Source: Carnobacterium mobile DSM 4848 (GTDB lineage Bacteria; Bacillota; Bacilli; Lactobacillales; Carnobacteriaceae). From it: a stretch of DNA of 64,000 bases. The notes below the pieces were generated by a model, which made no database searches, had not been told where the DNA came from, and was given only the letters and a program-made list of their open reading frames with translations. Shown here piece after piece: positions 38,955 through 49,087 of this stretch. Each line of letters begins with the position of its first letter. Within the stretch, counting starts at the first letter, position 1. The DNA lies in the NCBI RefSeq assembly GCF_000744825.1, contig NZ_JQMR01000001.1:1597501-1661500 (forward strand), in the 5' to 3' direction. Both the position numbers and the translations under genes were made by a program.

Positions 38955-39003
38955 TTTTCTTATTTATCCATTATTTCATTTTGTTGTCTGTTCCACTCAA
39001 GAC

Positions 39004-39024
39004 AAATCGTAATGATTACTTTTT
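39004..39024. promoter_or_regulatory. Zur-like operator upstream of the zinc transporter
   Basis: AAATCGTAATGATTAC followed by TTTTT matches the Bacillus Zur box (AAATCGTAAT-N-ATTACGATTT) except for two or three bases in the last five. It lies just downstream of a possible promoter (TTGACG 39068-39063, 17 bases, TAAGCT 39045-39040) reading towards znuC. Confidence 0.65.
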
Positions 39025-39069
39025 GCGGATTTCTTTAGTAGCTTATCACTCTTGTTATTATTCGTCAAG

Positions 39070-39105
39070 AAAAAAGTGAAACAAGACTGAGCCTCATTTC
39101 ACTTT
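39070..39105 (-). terminator. Terminator of ispE
   Basis: AAAGTGAAA and TTTCACTTT pair on the minus strand around a loop with inner GAG/CTC pairing, followed by a T-run. Confidence 0.7.
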
Positions 39106-39110
39106 CTGAT

Positions 39111-39968
39111 TTATTTTAATGTACGAACTAGATAAACTTCATTACAAAAACCTTTTAGGCCATTATAGACACGCTGCGCTCGAGAGTATTTATGGCAAAG
39201 AGCAAAAATAGTTGGGCCGCTTCCGCTCATTAATGCCGTATCTGCACCAAATAACAACATTTTTTGCTTGATTTTTTCAATAGCCGGTTGGCGAATAATG
39301 GATGTTTCTTCTAACGCATTGCCGGTCAATTGTGTCATTTTAAGATAGTCTTGATTTTCAATGGCCGACACCATAGAACGTGTAGCTGGATGTTGAAGGG
39401 ATTCATAAGATAAAGCACTAAATACGGTGCCGGTTGAAATGCCTTTTTTAGGTTTGACTAATACAACCCAGCATTGGGGAATGTCACTTAACCGCTCAAT
39501 TTTTTCTCCGCGTCCTGTTGCAAATGCTGTACCGCCATAAACGCAATAAGGCACATCAGAACCTACTTGAGCACCTAAAACAGCGAGTTCATCCAAAGAT
39601 AAACCTAACTTCCACAATTGGTTCAACCCTCTAAGAGTAGCTGCGGCATCACTGCTTCCTCCTGCTAGTCCCGCTGCAATCGGGATCTTCTTTTTAATCA
39701 GCATCTCTACACCCAGTTGAATCCCAAAAGTTTCTTTGACTAACAGGGCTGCTTTGTATGCGTGATTTCTTTGATCTAAGGGGAGAAAACCATTATTCGA
39801 CTGAATGACGATTTTATCTTCAGGCAGGGATTTCAAAGTCAAATGGTCTGCTAGATCAATAGACGTCATCACCATTTCAAGTTCATGAAAGCCGTCTTCT
39901 CGTTTGTGCAGCACATCTAAACTTAAATTAATTTTAGCCGGTGCTTTTTCTATTACTTCCTTACTCAT
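39111..39968 (-). CDS. ispE: 4-diphosphocytidyl-2-C-methyl-D-erythritol kinase
   Basis: This GHMP kinase of the MEP isoprenoid pathway has 285 aa. The N-terminal EKAPAKINLSLDVL with the substrate lysine, the ATP loop IPIAAGLAGGSSDAAATLRGL, and the C-terminal LMSGSGPTIFAL are all present. ATG 39968 has AAAGGAGG upstream. Veg lies upstream and a terminator follows, the conserved veg-ispE neighbourhood. Its presence implies the MEP pathway in this organism. Confidence 0.95.
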   Translation of the reverse strand: MSKEVIEKAPAKINLSLDVLHKREDGFHELEMVMTSIDLADHLTLKSLPEDKIVIQSNNGFLPLDQRNHAYKAALLVKETFGIQLGVEMLIKKKIPIAAGLAGGSSDAAATLRGLNQLWKLGLSLDELAVLGAQVGSDVPYCVYGGTAFATGRGEKIERLSDIPQCWVVLVKPKKGISTGTVFSALSYESLQHPATRSMVSAIENQDYLKMTQLTGNALEETSIIRQPAIEKIKQKMLLFGADTALMSGSGPTIFALCHKYSRAQRVYNGLKGFCNEVYLVRTLK

Positions 39969-40103
39969 GCTTATCCTCCTTTCATTTTCAAAAGTTTTTT
40001 GTCTGTAGAACATACTAGCCTAAAAAAAACGATTTGCAAAGGATGAATAGCAGAATTTAACGGAACTATTAGAAAAACAATGGAATACTTTTTTAATTTT
40101 TCA

Positions 40104-40134
40104 GTAAAAAAAAAACGAGCTTGTTTTCAGCTCG
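40104..40134 (-). terminator. Terminator of veg
   Basis: CGAGCT and AGCTCG pair around a seven-base loop with a ten-T run on the minus strand, 12 bases past the stop. Confidence 0.85.
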
Positions 40135-40145
40135 TGGTCTTACGA

Positions 40146-40403
40146 TTAAGCATATTGAAGACTTTCTTCATCTAGAAAATGAATTTCTACTGATTGAGTC
40201 AAAACATCTGTATAACTATAAGAAACACGTTCAAAAGCATTTTCTTCTTGGTCTAACTCAACAACAAAAACAGAAGGATACGTTTCAGTTAAAGTACCTT
40301 TGCGTTCTGTCTTTTTCTTACGACCAACTTGTGCGGTCAACATAATCTTCTTACCTAACTTAAGATCTAGTTTTTCTTTGATACTGGCTAATGTAATTGG
40401 CAT
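40146..40403 (-). CDS. veg: Veg family protein
   Basis: At 85 aa, with the family signature TETYPSVFVVELDQEENAFERVSYSYTDVLT. Veg in Bacillus is abundant and linked to biofilm matrix control; its molecular action is unsettled. ATG 40403 (MPITLASIKEKLDLKLG) has GAGGTG upstream and aligns with the Bacillus start, unlike a frame six codons longer. It lies between ksgA and ispE as in Bacillus. Confidence 0.92.
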   Translation of the reverse strand: MPITLASIKEKLDLKLGKKIMLTAQVGRKKKTERKGTLTETYPSVFVVELDQEENAFERVSYSYTDVLTQSVEIHFLDEESLQYA

Positions 40404-40505
40404 CAATTTCACCTCACTCATCTATTGTCAAGTATAACATACTGAGAAAAAATAAACAAGTATATCACATGGAAACCTAGTAAGCAACTAATAATTCTCT
40501 AATAA

Positions 40506-40549
40506 AGAAAGCCAGCAAATCTCTTATCACTAAAGGACTTGTTGGCTTG
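40506..40549 (-). terminator. Terminator of ksgA
   Basis: AAGCCA plus CAA pairs with TTG plus TGGCTT around a long loop, followed by TCTTTATT on the minus strand. Confidence 0.65.
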
Positions 40550-40567
40550 ATTTAATTTTTCTTAACG

Positions 40568-41455
40568 TTATTTTAATAATTTCAGACAAATTCCATCCGC
40601 TAATTTCCCAAATTCAGCCAGGCTTAATGTTTCTCCCCGACGTTTTGGATCGATTCCAGCGTACTCTAATGCTTCAATCAATTTTTCTTTTGTCGCTTCT
40701 TCTTTGCCGTATTTTCCTAACAAGTTGTTCCATAATGTTTTTCGCCGTTGAACAAATGCAGCACGCGTAACTTCAAAGAATACCGCTTCGTTGATTACCT
40801 CAATGCTAGGTGCTTCTCTGCGGGTCAATTTGATAATAGCGGAATCAATATTCGGTTGTGGAACAAAAACGGTTTTCGGTACAATAAAAGCAATTTCAGC
40901 ATCCATATAGTATTGAACCGCAATAGACAATGAACCATAAGCTTTGCTGCCAGGAGCTGCCGTGATCCGCTCAGCTACTTCTTTTTGCATCATCACCACT
41001 AATGCATCAATTCGAAGAGCAGATTCCAAAAAGTACATAATAATAGGTGTGGTAATATAATAGGGCAGGTTAGCTACCACCATCAAAGGTTCTTCAGTAT
41101 CTAGTTTCTCTCCTACGACCTCTTGTAAATTCACTTGCAACACATCGTTGTGAAGAATCGTTACATTGTCATAAGGACTCAGCGTGTCTGCTAAAACCGG
41201 CAATAGACGGTCATCGATCTCAAATGCGATGACTTCTTTGCTGGCTCTTGCCAAATGTTCTGTCAATGCTCCAATTCCAGGTCCTACTTCGATAACGTTC
41301 GTTTGTTTATCCAACCCAGCTGTTTCAACGATTTTTGTTAAAATATTCGAATCAATAATGAAGTTTTGACCCAAACTCTTCTTTAATGAAAAGCCGTGTT
41401 TCTTTAAAATTTCTTTCGTTCTGATAGGTGATGCGATATCTTTATGATTTGTCAT
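40568..41455 (-). CDS. rsmA: 16S rRNA (adenine1518-N6/adenine1519-N6)-dimethyltransferase
   Basis: Also called KsgA. This Rossmann-fold SAM methyltransferase of 295 aa dimethylates two adenines in helix 45 of 16S r[14 protein letters not shown], the SAM motif [15 protein letters not shown] and the catalytic [12 protein letters not shown] are present. ATG 41455 has GGAGG upstream and lies 14 bases inside rnmV, so the two are translationally coupled, the usual tatD-rnmV-ksgA operon. Confidence 0.96.
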   Translation of the reverse strand: MTNHKDIASPIRTKEILKKHGFSLKKSLGQNFIIDSNILTKIVETAGLDKQTNVIEVGPGIGALTEHLARASKEVIAFEIDDRLLPVLADTLSPYDNVTILHNDVLQVNLQEVVGEKLDTEEPLMVVANLPYYITTPIIMYFLESALRIDALVVMMQKEVAERITAAPGSKAYGSLSIAVQYYMDAEIAFIVPKTVFVPQPNIDSAIIKLTRREAPSIEVINEAVFFEVTRAAFVQRRKTLWNNLLGKYGKEEATKEKLIEALEYAGIDPKRRGETLSLAEFGKLADGICLKLLK

Positions 41456-42008
41456 TTTCTTCCTCCAAAATCCGTTGCATAGCTTGAATGACTTCATCCG
41501 GCGAGATTTGAAACATCTGCAATCTCTTTTGAAGTTGCTTGCCGTTCGTATACCCGATGTTTAGCCGTTCACCTAGTTTTTCGCGTCTTTTCCGTGCAAA
41601 ATCCCCAACAATCAAACCCGCATCTAACAGTAACTGACGGGTAATCACTGTTTCTTGTTCCAAAACTTCTGTATAGCTTTTGGCTAAAGCTTTGCGAATG
41701 GCTTCAGGGGAAGCATGTTCAATACCTAGACTGCCCTGCCCTTTTGGCTTGGCTTCAGTGGTAGTCAAAAAAGCATGTTTCACTCCTGGAACGGCCCGTG
41801 AGATCGTTTTTCGGATCTTTTCTCCAGGAAAATCCGGATCGGTAAAGACGATTACGCCTCTGGTCTCTTGGGCTTTTGCAATCAGCTGCAGCGTTTCTGC
41901 ATTAATAGCAGAACCATTTGTTTCGATCGTATCGGCTTCAACTGATTCATGGATCCGGCGTGTATCGTCACGCCCCTCAACAACAATGATTTCTTTTATT
42001 TTTTCCAT
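41442..42008 (-). CDS. rnmV: Ribonuclease M5 (5S rRNA maturation)
   Basis: This Toprim nuclease of 188 aa trims both ends of the 5S rRNA precursor. Toprim motifs are IIVVEGRDD (with catalytic E) and [15 protein letters not shown]. The C-terminal part is the RNA-binding region. It overlaps tatD by 13 bases at its start and ksgA by 14 at its end. Confidence 0.94.
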   Translation of the reverse strand: MEKIKEIIVVEGRDDTRRIHESVEADTIETNGSAINAETLQLIAKAQETRGVIVFTDPDFPGEKIRKTISRAVPGVKHAFLTTTEAKPKGQGSLGIEHASPEAIRKALAKSYTEVLEQETVITRQLLLDAGLIVGDFARKRREKLGERLNIGYTNGKQLQKRLQMFQISPDEVIQAMQRILEEENDKS

Positions 42009-42775
42009 TCATCTAACCCAAATAAACGATTGGCATTTTTCATTGTTTGCTCCGCTACTTCTGCGTAAGTATAGCCGCGTAGTTTTGCAATTTCTTCAGC
42101 GACGTATTTCACATAAGCCGGCTCATTGCGTTTGCCTCTGAATGGTACAGGCGCTAAATAAGGAGCATCTGTCTCAATCAATAGTTTATCGAAAGGAACA
42201 GCTTTGGCTACTTCTTTAGGTTCTTGTGCATTTTTAAACGTAACGACCCCACTTAACGAAATGTGCATTCCTAAATCTAAAAAGCGTTCCATCCACAATG
42301 TGTCGCCGCTGAAACTGTGCATAATTCCGCCGATGTCTTCCACGTGTTCTTCTTTTAAAAGAGCATACGTATCTTCGATCGCATCACGCATATGGATACT
42401 GACTGGCAACTTTAATTCTTTCGCTATTTGCAGTTGTCTTCTAAAAACATCTTTTTGAGTCGATTTAGGCGAAGTGTCCCAATGGTAATCGAGTCCCATT
42501 TCTCCCATTGCCACTACCTTAGGCAATTGCAGTTGATGATACAATTGCTCCTCAATGCTTTCTGTATACAAATAACTTTCAGTCGGATGCCAGCCAATAA
42601 TGCTGTAGATATCTTCGTACTCTTTGCTCAACGCCAATGTTTTTTCAATCGTCGCTGTATCGAATCCCACCACGGCCATTCGTGCAACATCGTTTTCTCT
42701 TGCTCTTTGAACCGTTTCAGGAACTTCTGCATCAAATTCTTCTGCATTTAAATGAGTATGCGTATCAAATAACAC
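41996..42775 (-). CDS. tatD: TatD family 3'-5' DNase / metal-dependent hydrolase
   Basis: This TIM-barrel metal hydrolase of 259 aa has [13 protein letters not shown] with the first metal histidines, [23 protein letters not shown] and ETDAPYLAP. TatD enzymes show DNase and RNase activity and act in repair or turnover. I chose GTG 42775 ([10 protein letters not shown]) because AAAGGA lies eight bases upstream and it aligns with Bacillus YabD; the ATG three codons earlier touches that site. Confidence 0.92.
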   Translation of the reverse strand: MLFDTHTHLNAEEFDAEVPETVQRARENDVARMAVVGFDTATIEKTLALSKEYEDIYSIIGWHPTESYLYTESIEEQLYHQLQLPKVVAMGEMGLDYHWDTSPKSTQKDVFRRQLQIAKELKLPVSIHMRDAIEDTYALLKEEHVEDIGGIMHSFSGDTLWMERFLDLGMHISLSGVVTFKNAQEPKEVAKAVPFDKLLIETDAPYLAPVPFRGKRNEPAYVKYVAEEIAKLRGYTYAEVAEQTMKNANRLFGLDEWKK

Positions 42776-42803
42776 GGTTCTCATCCTTTCTTTAGTTGTT
42801 AGT

Positions 42804-42847
42804 TGAACACCCTGCTAAACATTCTTCAGCAGGGTGTTCATTTTATT
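42804..42847. terminator. Strong hairpin between metG and tatD
   Basis: GAACACCCTGCT and AGCAGGGTGTTC pair perfectly. The T-rich tail follows only on the plus strand, so on the minus strand it may slow rather than end transcription from metG into tatD. Confidence 0.6.
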
Positions 42848-42854
42848 TAGCTCC

Positions 42855-44885
<2,031 letters not shown>

Positions 44886-45242
44886 CTAAATTCATTCTCA
44901 ACTTTATCAGTGATTAGTTGTCTTATTTTAGTTTGTTTTTCTTGCTGCTTATCTTTTGTCTTTGAACTAATTGTTTAGAACAATCCTAAATTAGTATACC
45001 ATAGAAATAGAGCAGAATAAGGTGTTTCCTGTAGATTTCTCTACTGTTATCGTCCTTTTATTGCATAATCAGCTTAAAAATAAAAGGTTGTTTTTTTAGA
45101 TGCATTATCTTTTTCTCTTTTTCTGCTCAACAACCCTTTTCCTCTACTGATTTCACAAAAACATTTTTAAAATTAGCTTGAGCAACAGCCAATCTTGTTG
45201 GCTTATAAGGAACATTCTACTTTTTTACCCACCAAATGTAAA

Positions 45243-45258
45243 TGTTTCCCGTGAAACA
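45243..45258. promoter_or_regulatory. parS-like ParB (Spo0J) binding site
   Basis: TGTTTCCCGTGAAACA matches the Firmicute parS consensus TGTTNCACGTGAAACA at every fixed position but one (C for A at position 7), and the palindrome extends by two further bases on each side. The oriC-proximal gene order makes a true centromere site likely. The remaining bases of 44877-45360 hold no gene, only a likely promoter for the next gene (TACAAT near 45318). Confidence 0.75.
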
Positions 45259-45360
45259 TTTGCTTCGTTTTTCTAACTAAATGAGCTCTTTTTTTCTTTC
45301 TTTGCTTCAAATACGGTACAATAAAAGCAGGAACTTTTTTAAGAAAGGAGTTTTCCATAA

Positions 45361-46209
45361 ATGATTACCATTGGCTTAACCGGTTGGAGTGATCACGAAC
45401 TATTAGTCACTCATAAATCACGCAAATTAGAAAATTACGCTACTCATTTTCCTTTTGTTGAGCTGGACACGAGTTTTTACGCTATTCCGCCAGCAAAAAA
45501 TATTTTAAGTTGGATAGAAAAAACTCCTGATGCCTTTCAATTTATCCCTAAAGCTTTTCAAGCAATGACAAAACACAAAGAGTGGCTCGATTTCTTTCCT
45601 ACAGAAGAAGCCATGTTCCAACATTATCTTGCTGCATTTGAACCGATGATCAGCTCATATAGGGTAAAGGCTTTTTTATTCCAATTTCCGCCATTTTTCC
45701 ATTATTCAGAAGAAAACTTAACGTATTTAAGAAAAATACGGCAATGGATGGGTGATTTACCGGTAGCCGTTGAATTTCGTCATTCCAGCTGGTTTAATGA
45801 AGAAAACCAACCGCTGACATTAACATTTTTAGAACAACACCAGTTTATTCACGCCGTCATTGATCAACCGCAAACACCGGGAAACAGCATCCCGATGATT
45901 GCAACAGCTACGAATAAAGACTTAACCTTATTTCGTTTACATGGACGCAATTACGAAGGCTGGCTGCATGCGAATGGAGCCGATTGGCGCGAAAAACGGA
46001 CTTTTTATGACTACAGTCAAGCTGAGCTGGCTAGTTTTGTACCCATTATACATGCGTTGGAAAAAGACTCTAAAGAAGTAGCCGTCATTTTCAACAACAA
46101 CTCCGGCGGACATGCAGCTGCTAATGCTAAATATTTACAAAAGATGCTCGATCTTACTTTCGATCAATTAGGACCTCAACAACTAGATTTAAATTTATTT
46201 GATGACTAG
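45361..46209 (+). CDS. DUF72 (YecE-like) TIM-barrel protein
   Basis: At 282 aa, with family motifs GLTGWSDHELL, FPFVELDTSFYAIP, FQFIPKAFQAMTKHK, VKAFLFQFPPFFHYSEEN, AVEFRHSSWFNE and FRLHGRNYEGW. DUF72 proteins are widespread TIM barrels of undetermined biochemical role. AAAGGAG precedes the ATG. It is monocistronic, followed by the hairpin at 46216-46247. Confidence 0.88.
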   Translation: MITIGLTGWSDHELLVTHKSRKLENYATHFPFVELDTSFYAIPPAKNILSWIEKTPDAFQFIPKAFQAMTKHKEWLDFFPTEEAMFQHYLAAFEPMISSYRVKAFLFQFPPFFHYSEENLTYLRKIRQWMGDLPVAVEFRHSSWFNEENQPLTLTFLEQHQFIHAVIDQPQTPGNSIPMIATATNKDLTLFRLHGRNYEGWLHANGADWREKRTFYDYSQAELASFVPIIHALEKDSKEVAVIFNNNSGGHAAANAKYLQKMLDLTFDQLGPQQLDLNLFDD

Positions 46210-46215
46210 AACCTG

Positions 46216-46247
46216 AAAAGCTCATTATCCCTTTGATAAGAGCTTTT
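46216..46247 (+). terminator. Terminator of the DUF72 gene
   Basis: AAAAGCTC and GAGCTTTT pair around a loop, with a short T-run, seven bases past the stop and directly before the tandem repeats. Confidence 0.6.
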
Positions 46248-46500
46248 GTTCGCTAGACCATCTCTATCGAACACTTCTTGAATGATCCCTGCTCCGTTTG
46301 TCTGCTAGACCGTCTCTACCGAACACTTCTTGAATGATTCCTGATCCGTTTGTCTGCTAGAACGTCTCTACCGAACACTTCTTGAGTGATTCCTGCTCCG
46401 TTTGTCTGCTAGGCCGTCTCTACCGGACACTTCTTGAGTATTTTCTACTCCGTTTGTTCGCTAGGCCGTCTCTACTGGACGCTTTCTCCTTTACCAACTA
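46246..46500. repeat. Tandem repeat, five units of 52 bp
   Basis: The core TTGTCTGCTAGRC begins at 46246, 46298, 46350, 46402 and 46454, exactly 52 bases apart. Units also share CGTCTCTACCGAACACTTC and TTGAATGATTCCTGCTCCG with a few substitutions. 52 is not a multiple of three and no long frame runs through, so it is non-coding. Confidence 0.92.
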
Positions 46501-46573
46501 CGAAACAAAATGACATGCTAGAAAAAGGTTGAATTATTCTTATTTTTTATACTCCCTATGCTACACTACAACA

Positions 46574-46615
46574 AAAAAAGAAGAGGGAATGAGATACTCG
46601 ATTCCCTCTTCTTTT
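46574..46615. terminator. Terminator of the flavin monooxygenase gene
   Basis: AAGAAGAGGGAAT and ATTCCCTCTTCTT pair perfectly with T-runs on both strands, 13 bases past the minus-strand stop at 46628. Confidence 0.85.
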
Positions 46616-46627
46616 CTTTTTCACTTT

Positions 46628-47620
46628 TTAAAGAAGTTCTTTTGCTAGTAACCGGTAAACATCTAACCGTTTTTCTTGTGAATGCGGAATACTGCAGATC
46701 ATCGCTTCATCGAAACCGTAATGAGCTTGTTCCTCATTTAAACGTGCAGCTATTTCTTTTGGTTCTCCTACTAAATGCAGTTTCCGATTTTCTTTGATGG
46801 TCATTCGATCAATTTCAGTCAAAGGATAATTTTGAGCTTCTTCAGGTGTCATCAACTGACCCATTCGCCCTTGCGACAACCATAAACGAGCAATATCTTG
46901 CGGACCTGCTTCAAATTCTGCTTCTTCTTTTGTTTCTGCTGTTGTCACTAAATAAGCAACATTAATTTCAGGCTTATCCATAAAGGCAGAAGGCTGAAAG
47001 TTCTTTTTATATTCATCGAAAATTTCTTTCGTCATACCGCCCATAAAGAACTGAGCAAAAGAATAGCCGACACCCATCCGGGCAGCTTTTAATGCACTGC
47101 TTCCACTCGAACCTAGCAACCAAGCTTCAGGTAAAGCAATATGTGCCGGTGTCGCAATCGTTTTACGGTATAAGCGGTCTTCTGGAACTTCATCATTGAT
47201 CAACTTCAAAGCCGTATCAAATTTTTCATACATATTATCCAACATCGGTTGCCGTCCTTCAGATAAAGCATACATGGCGTTGGTATCTCCTCCTGGCGCC
47301 CTTCCTACGCCAAAATCAATGCGGCCAGGTGATAATGCACTTAACGTTTTAAACACCTCTGCCAACTTCAATGGCGAATAATGCATCATCATGACGCCGC
47401 CTGTTCCAATACGGATATTCTTTGTTTTTGCTGCTAAATGAGCAGCGGTAACTTCAGGTGCTGAACTGGCATACCCATTTGTTCCATGGTGTTCAGCCAT
47501 CCACATCCGACTATAACCCAACTCATCTGTTAGCACAGCTAACTCTTCTGCTTTTTTTAAAGCTTCCGCAGCTGTATTCCCGCTAGTAATCGGTGCTTGA
47601 TCTAGTACACTCAATTTCAT
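46628..47620 (-). CDS. Luciferase-like (LLM class) flavin-dependent monooxygenase
   Basis: This bacterial-luciferase-like TIM barrel of 330 aa has typical family text SVLDQAPITSGNTAAEAL, SRMWMAEHHGTNGYASSAPEV, IRIGTGGVMMMHYSPLKLAEVFKTLSALSPGRIDFGVGRAPGGD and LLGSSGSSALKAARMG. These close paralogues (YwcH/YhbW type) use FMN and have unknown substrates. AAAAGGA precedes ATG 47620. It stands alone with its own terminator. Confidence 0.87.
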   Translation of the reverse strand: MKLSVLDQAPITSGNTAAEALKKAEELAVLTDELGYSRMWMAEHHGTNGYASSAPEVTAAHLAAKTKNIRIGTGGVMMMHYSPLKLAEVFKTLSALSPGRIDFGVGRAPGGDTNAMYALSEGRQPMLDNMYEKFDTALKLINDEVPEDRLYRKTIATPAHIALPEAWLLGSSGSSALKAARMGVGYSFAQFFMGGMTKEIFDEYKKNFQPSAFMDKPEINVAYLVTTAETKEEAEFEAGPQDIARLWLSQGRMGQLMTPEEAQNYPLTEIDRMTIKENRKLHLVGEPKEIAARLNEEQAHYGFDEAMICSIPHSQEKRLDVYRLLAKELL

Positions 47621-47800
47621 AAAGTTTAACCATCCTTTTCATTTCGTTTTTGTTTTCTTTCTTACTTTTAGTATATCAGTTTATTAGAAAAATAGCCGAT
47701 ATTTGGCTTAAAGCTTCGTAAGACAGCAAGCAAATGATTCTACTTTTAAAAATGAGCGGCTTATACTGATAACAGGAAATGAATTAAGAGGAGAAATTAC

Positions 47801-48328
47801 ATGGAAAAATCAACTCGTGGAATAGACCACATTGGCGTAACTGTTCCAGACATTGAACAAGCCACTCTTTTTTTTCAAAAAGCTTTCGCTGCTGAAGTTA
47901 TTTATGATAATCTGGCAGCAGCTGATGAACCAAAATCAGGTCAACAAGTAGAACAAAGTCTCGGACTCAAACCTGGCACAACAGAAATGCGCATTCGAAT
48001 GCTGGCTGTCGGAAATAGTGCAAACATTGAATTGTTTCAATTTGGTAATGTCTCGCAACGACAACCGGTAATTGCTTCCGATTACGGCTTACAACATGTG
48101 GCTTTTTATGTAGACGATATCCAAAAAGCTGTTGAACAGTTCACTCAGTCAGGTGGAAAGCTTCTGTCTAAGTCAAATAAACTTTCTTCTGCTGCCGAGA
48201 GCGGTTTTGGAAACCAATTTGTGTATGGTCGAGCTCCTTGGGGCATGCTGGTTGAAATGATCAGTTATCCAGCAGGTATAAATTATCCAGCTGACAGCCA
48301 ACCTAAACGGTGGACGCCAGCTCAATGA
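47801..48328 (+). CDS. VOC family protein (glyoxalase/methylmalonyl-CoA epimerase-like)
   Basis: At 175 aa, two paired beta-alpha-beta-beta-beta units: GIDHIGVTVPDIEQATLFFQKAF with a metal histidine, and LQHVAFYVDDIQKAVEQFTQSGGKLL with another, then WGMLVEMISYP with a glutamate. It is a metal-dependent lyase, epimerase or dioxygenase of unknown substrate. GAGGAG precedes the ATG. The gene end touches a degenerate 52-bp repeat. Confidence 0.8.
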   Translation: MEKSTRGIDHIGVTVPDIEQATLFFQKAFAAEVIYDNLAAADEPKSGQQVEQSLGLKPGTTEMRIRMLAVGNSANIELFQFGNVSQRQPVIASDYGLQHVAFYVDDIQKAVEQFTQSGGKLLSKSNKLSSAAESGFGNQFVYGRAPWGMLVEMISYPAGINYPADSQPKRWTPAQ

Positions 48329-48529
48329 TGTACAGTATAAAACGTCCGTATGGATTGGATAAAAATGATTGAAGACCATATGATGAATCAAATAGCAACG
48401 ATATGGTACGTAAAAGCATATTATGGACCTTATCACTTTGATAAAATTAACAATATGGTACACAAATACCTTTTAAGGACCGAAATGATGAAACTTCTTG
48501 TGCTTTATGGTACTTAAATCAATTTATCG
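48322..48529. repeat. Degenerate tandem repeat, 52-bp period
   Basis: GACC occurs at 48374, 48426 and 48478, and ATGGTAC-N-N-AA about 30 bases into each unit; an earlier unit beginning 48322 is more diverged. The period is again exactly 52, but the unit sequence is unlike that at 46.2 kb apart from the GACC start. The further 220 bases up to the tyrS promoter show nothing recognisable. Confidence 0.7.
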
Positions 48530-48749
48530 AGAGAATTTTAAAAATTTGTGCTTTTCGGCAGTTATCGAAAATGTTCGATATAGACTAAAGAATTTTTAGT
48601 TTTTGTGAAAATCTAAATTGAGTTGCTTTACTGCATCGCTGATACAAAGCTCTATATAATTGTTTAATCCATAGAAAAACTTCAATGTATATAAATAATA
48701 CCCTTGCTATTTTCTAGATTTTTCTCAGCAAATTAAGCAAATCTGTCAA

Positions 48750-48778
48750 TTGACAATTCTCTGCTGGTTGACTATACT
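48750..48778 (+). promoter_or_regulatory. Sigma-A promoter of tyrS
   Basis: Perfect TTGACA (48750-48755), 17 bases, TATACT (48773-48778). Confidence 0.88.
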
Positions 48779-48784
48779 AAAAAC

Positions 48785-49052
48785 AAACTTATAGCACTAT
48801 TTACGATGAATGAGCATAGTAGCAAAAAGGATGTTGTCACTAGAAAGCTAGTGGGTGATGGAAACTAGCACAACCCTTTTTCGCGAATTACACTCTGGAG
48901 TAACTTGATTAACCTCAAGCGTCCTACTGGCGATAACAGTAAATGAGCGGTCAGCAACTTTGCAGTAAAATTTGTTGGCAAATTGGGTGGTAACACGAAA
49001 TTTTTCGTCCCGATGAAAAGATGATTTTGTCTTTTCATCGGGACTTTTTTAT
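48785..49052 (+). promoter_or_regulatory. Tyrosine T-box leader of tyrS
   Basis: The leader has a stem I with a UAC specifier at 48889-48891 in GAATTACACTCTGGAGT, matching tyrosine. The T-box core is TGGTAACACG at 48988-48997, a variant of TGGNACCGCG whose UGGU can still pair with the ACCA end of tRNA-Tyr. The terminator is GTCCCGATGAAAAGA (49007-49021) with its exact complement at 49030-49044 and six Ts. Uncharged tRNA-Tyr should promote read-through. Confidence 0.9.
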
Positions 49053-49087
49053 TTGTTTTTAACAATACAGAAAAAGGAGCTTAAAAA

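Noticed and set aside
41680-42141. Plus-strand 153-codon frame across rnmV and tatD
   Set aside because: It lies antisense to two well-supported genes, has no ribosome site, and its composition mirrors the opposite strand.
46246-46500. CRISPR array
   Set aside because: The units have no constant repeat plus variable spacer layout; the whole 52-bp unit is repeated, and no cas genes are near.
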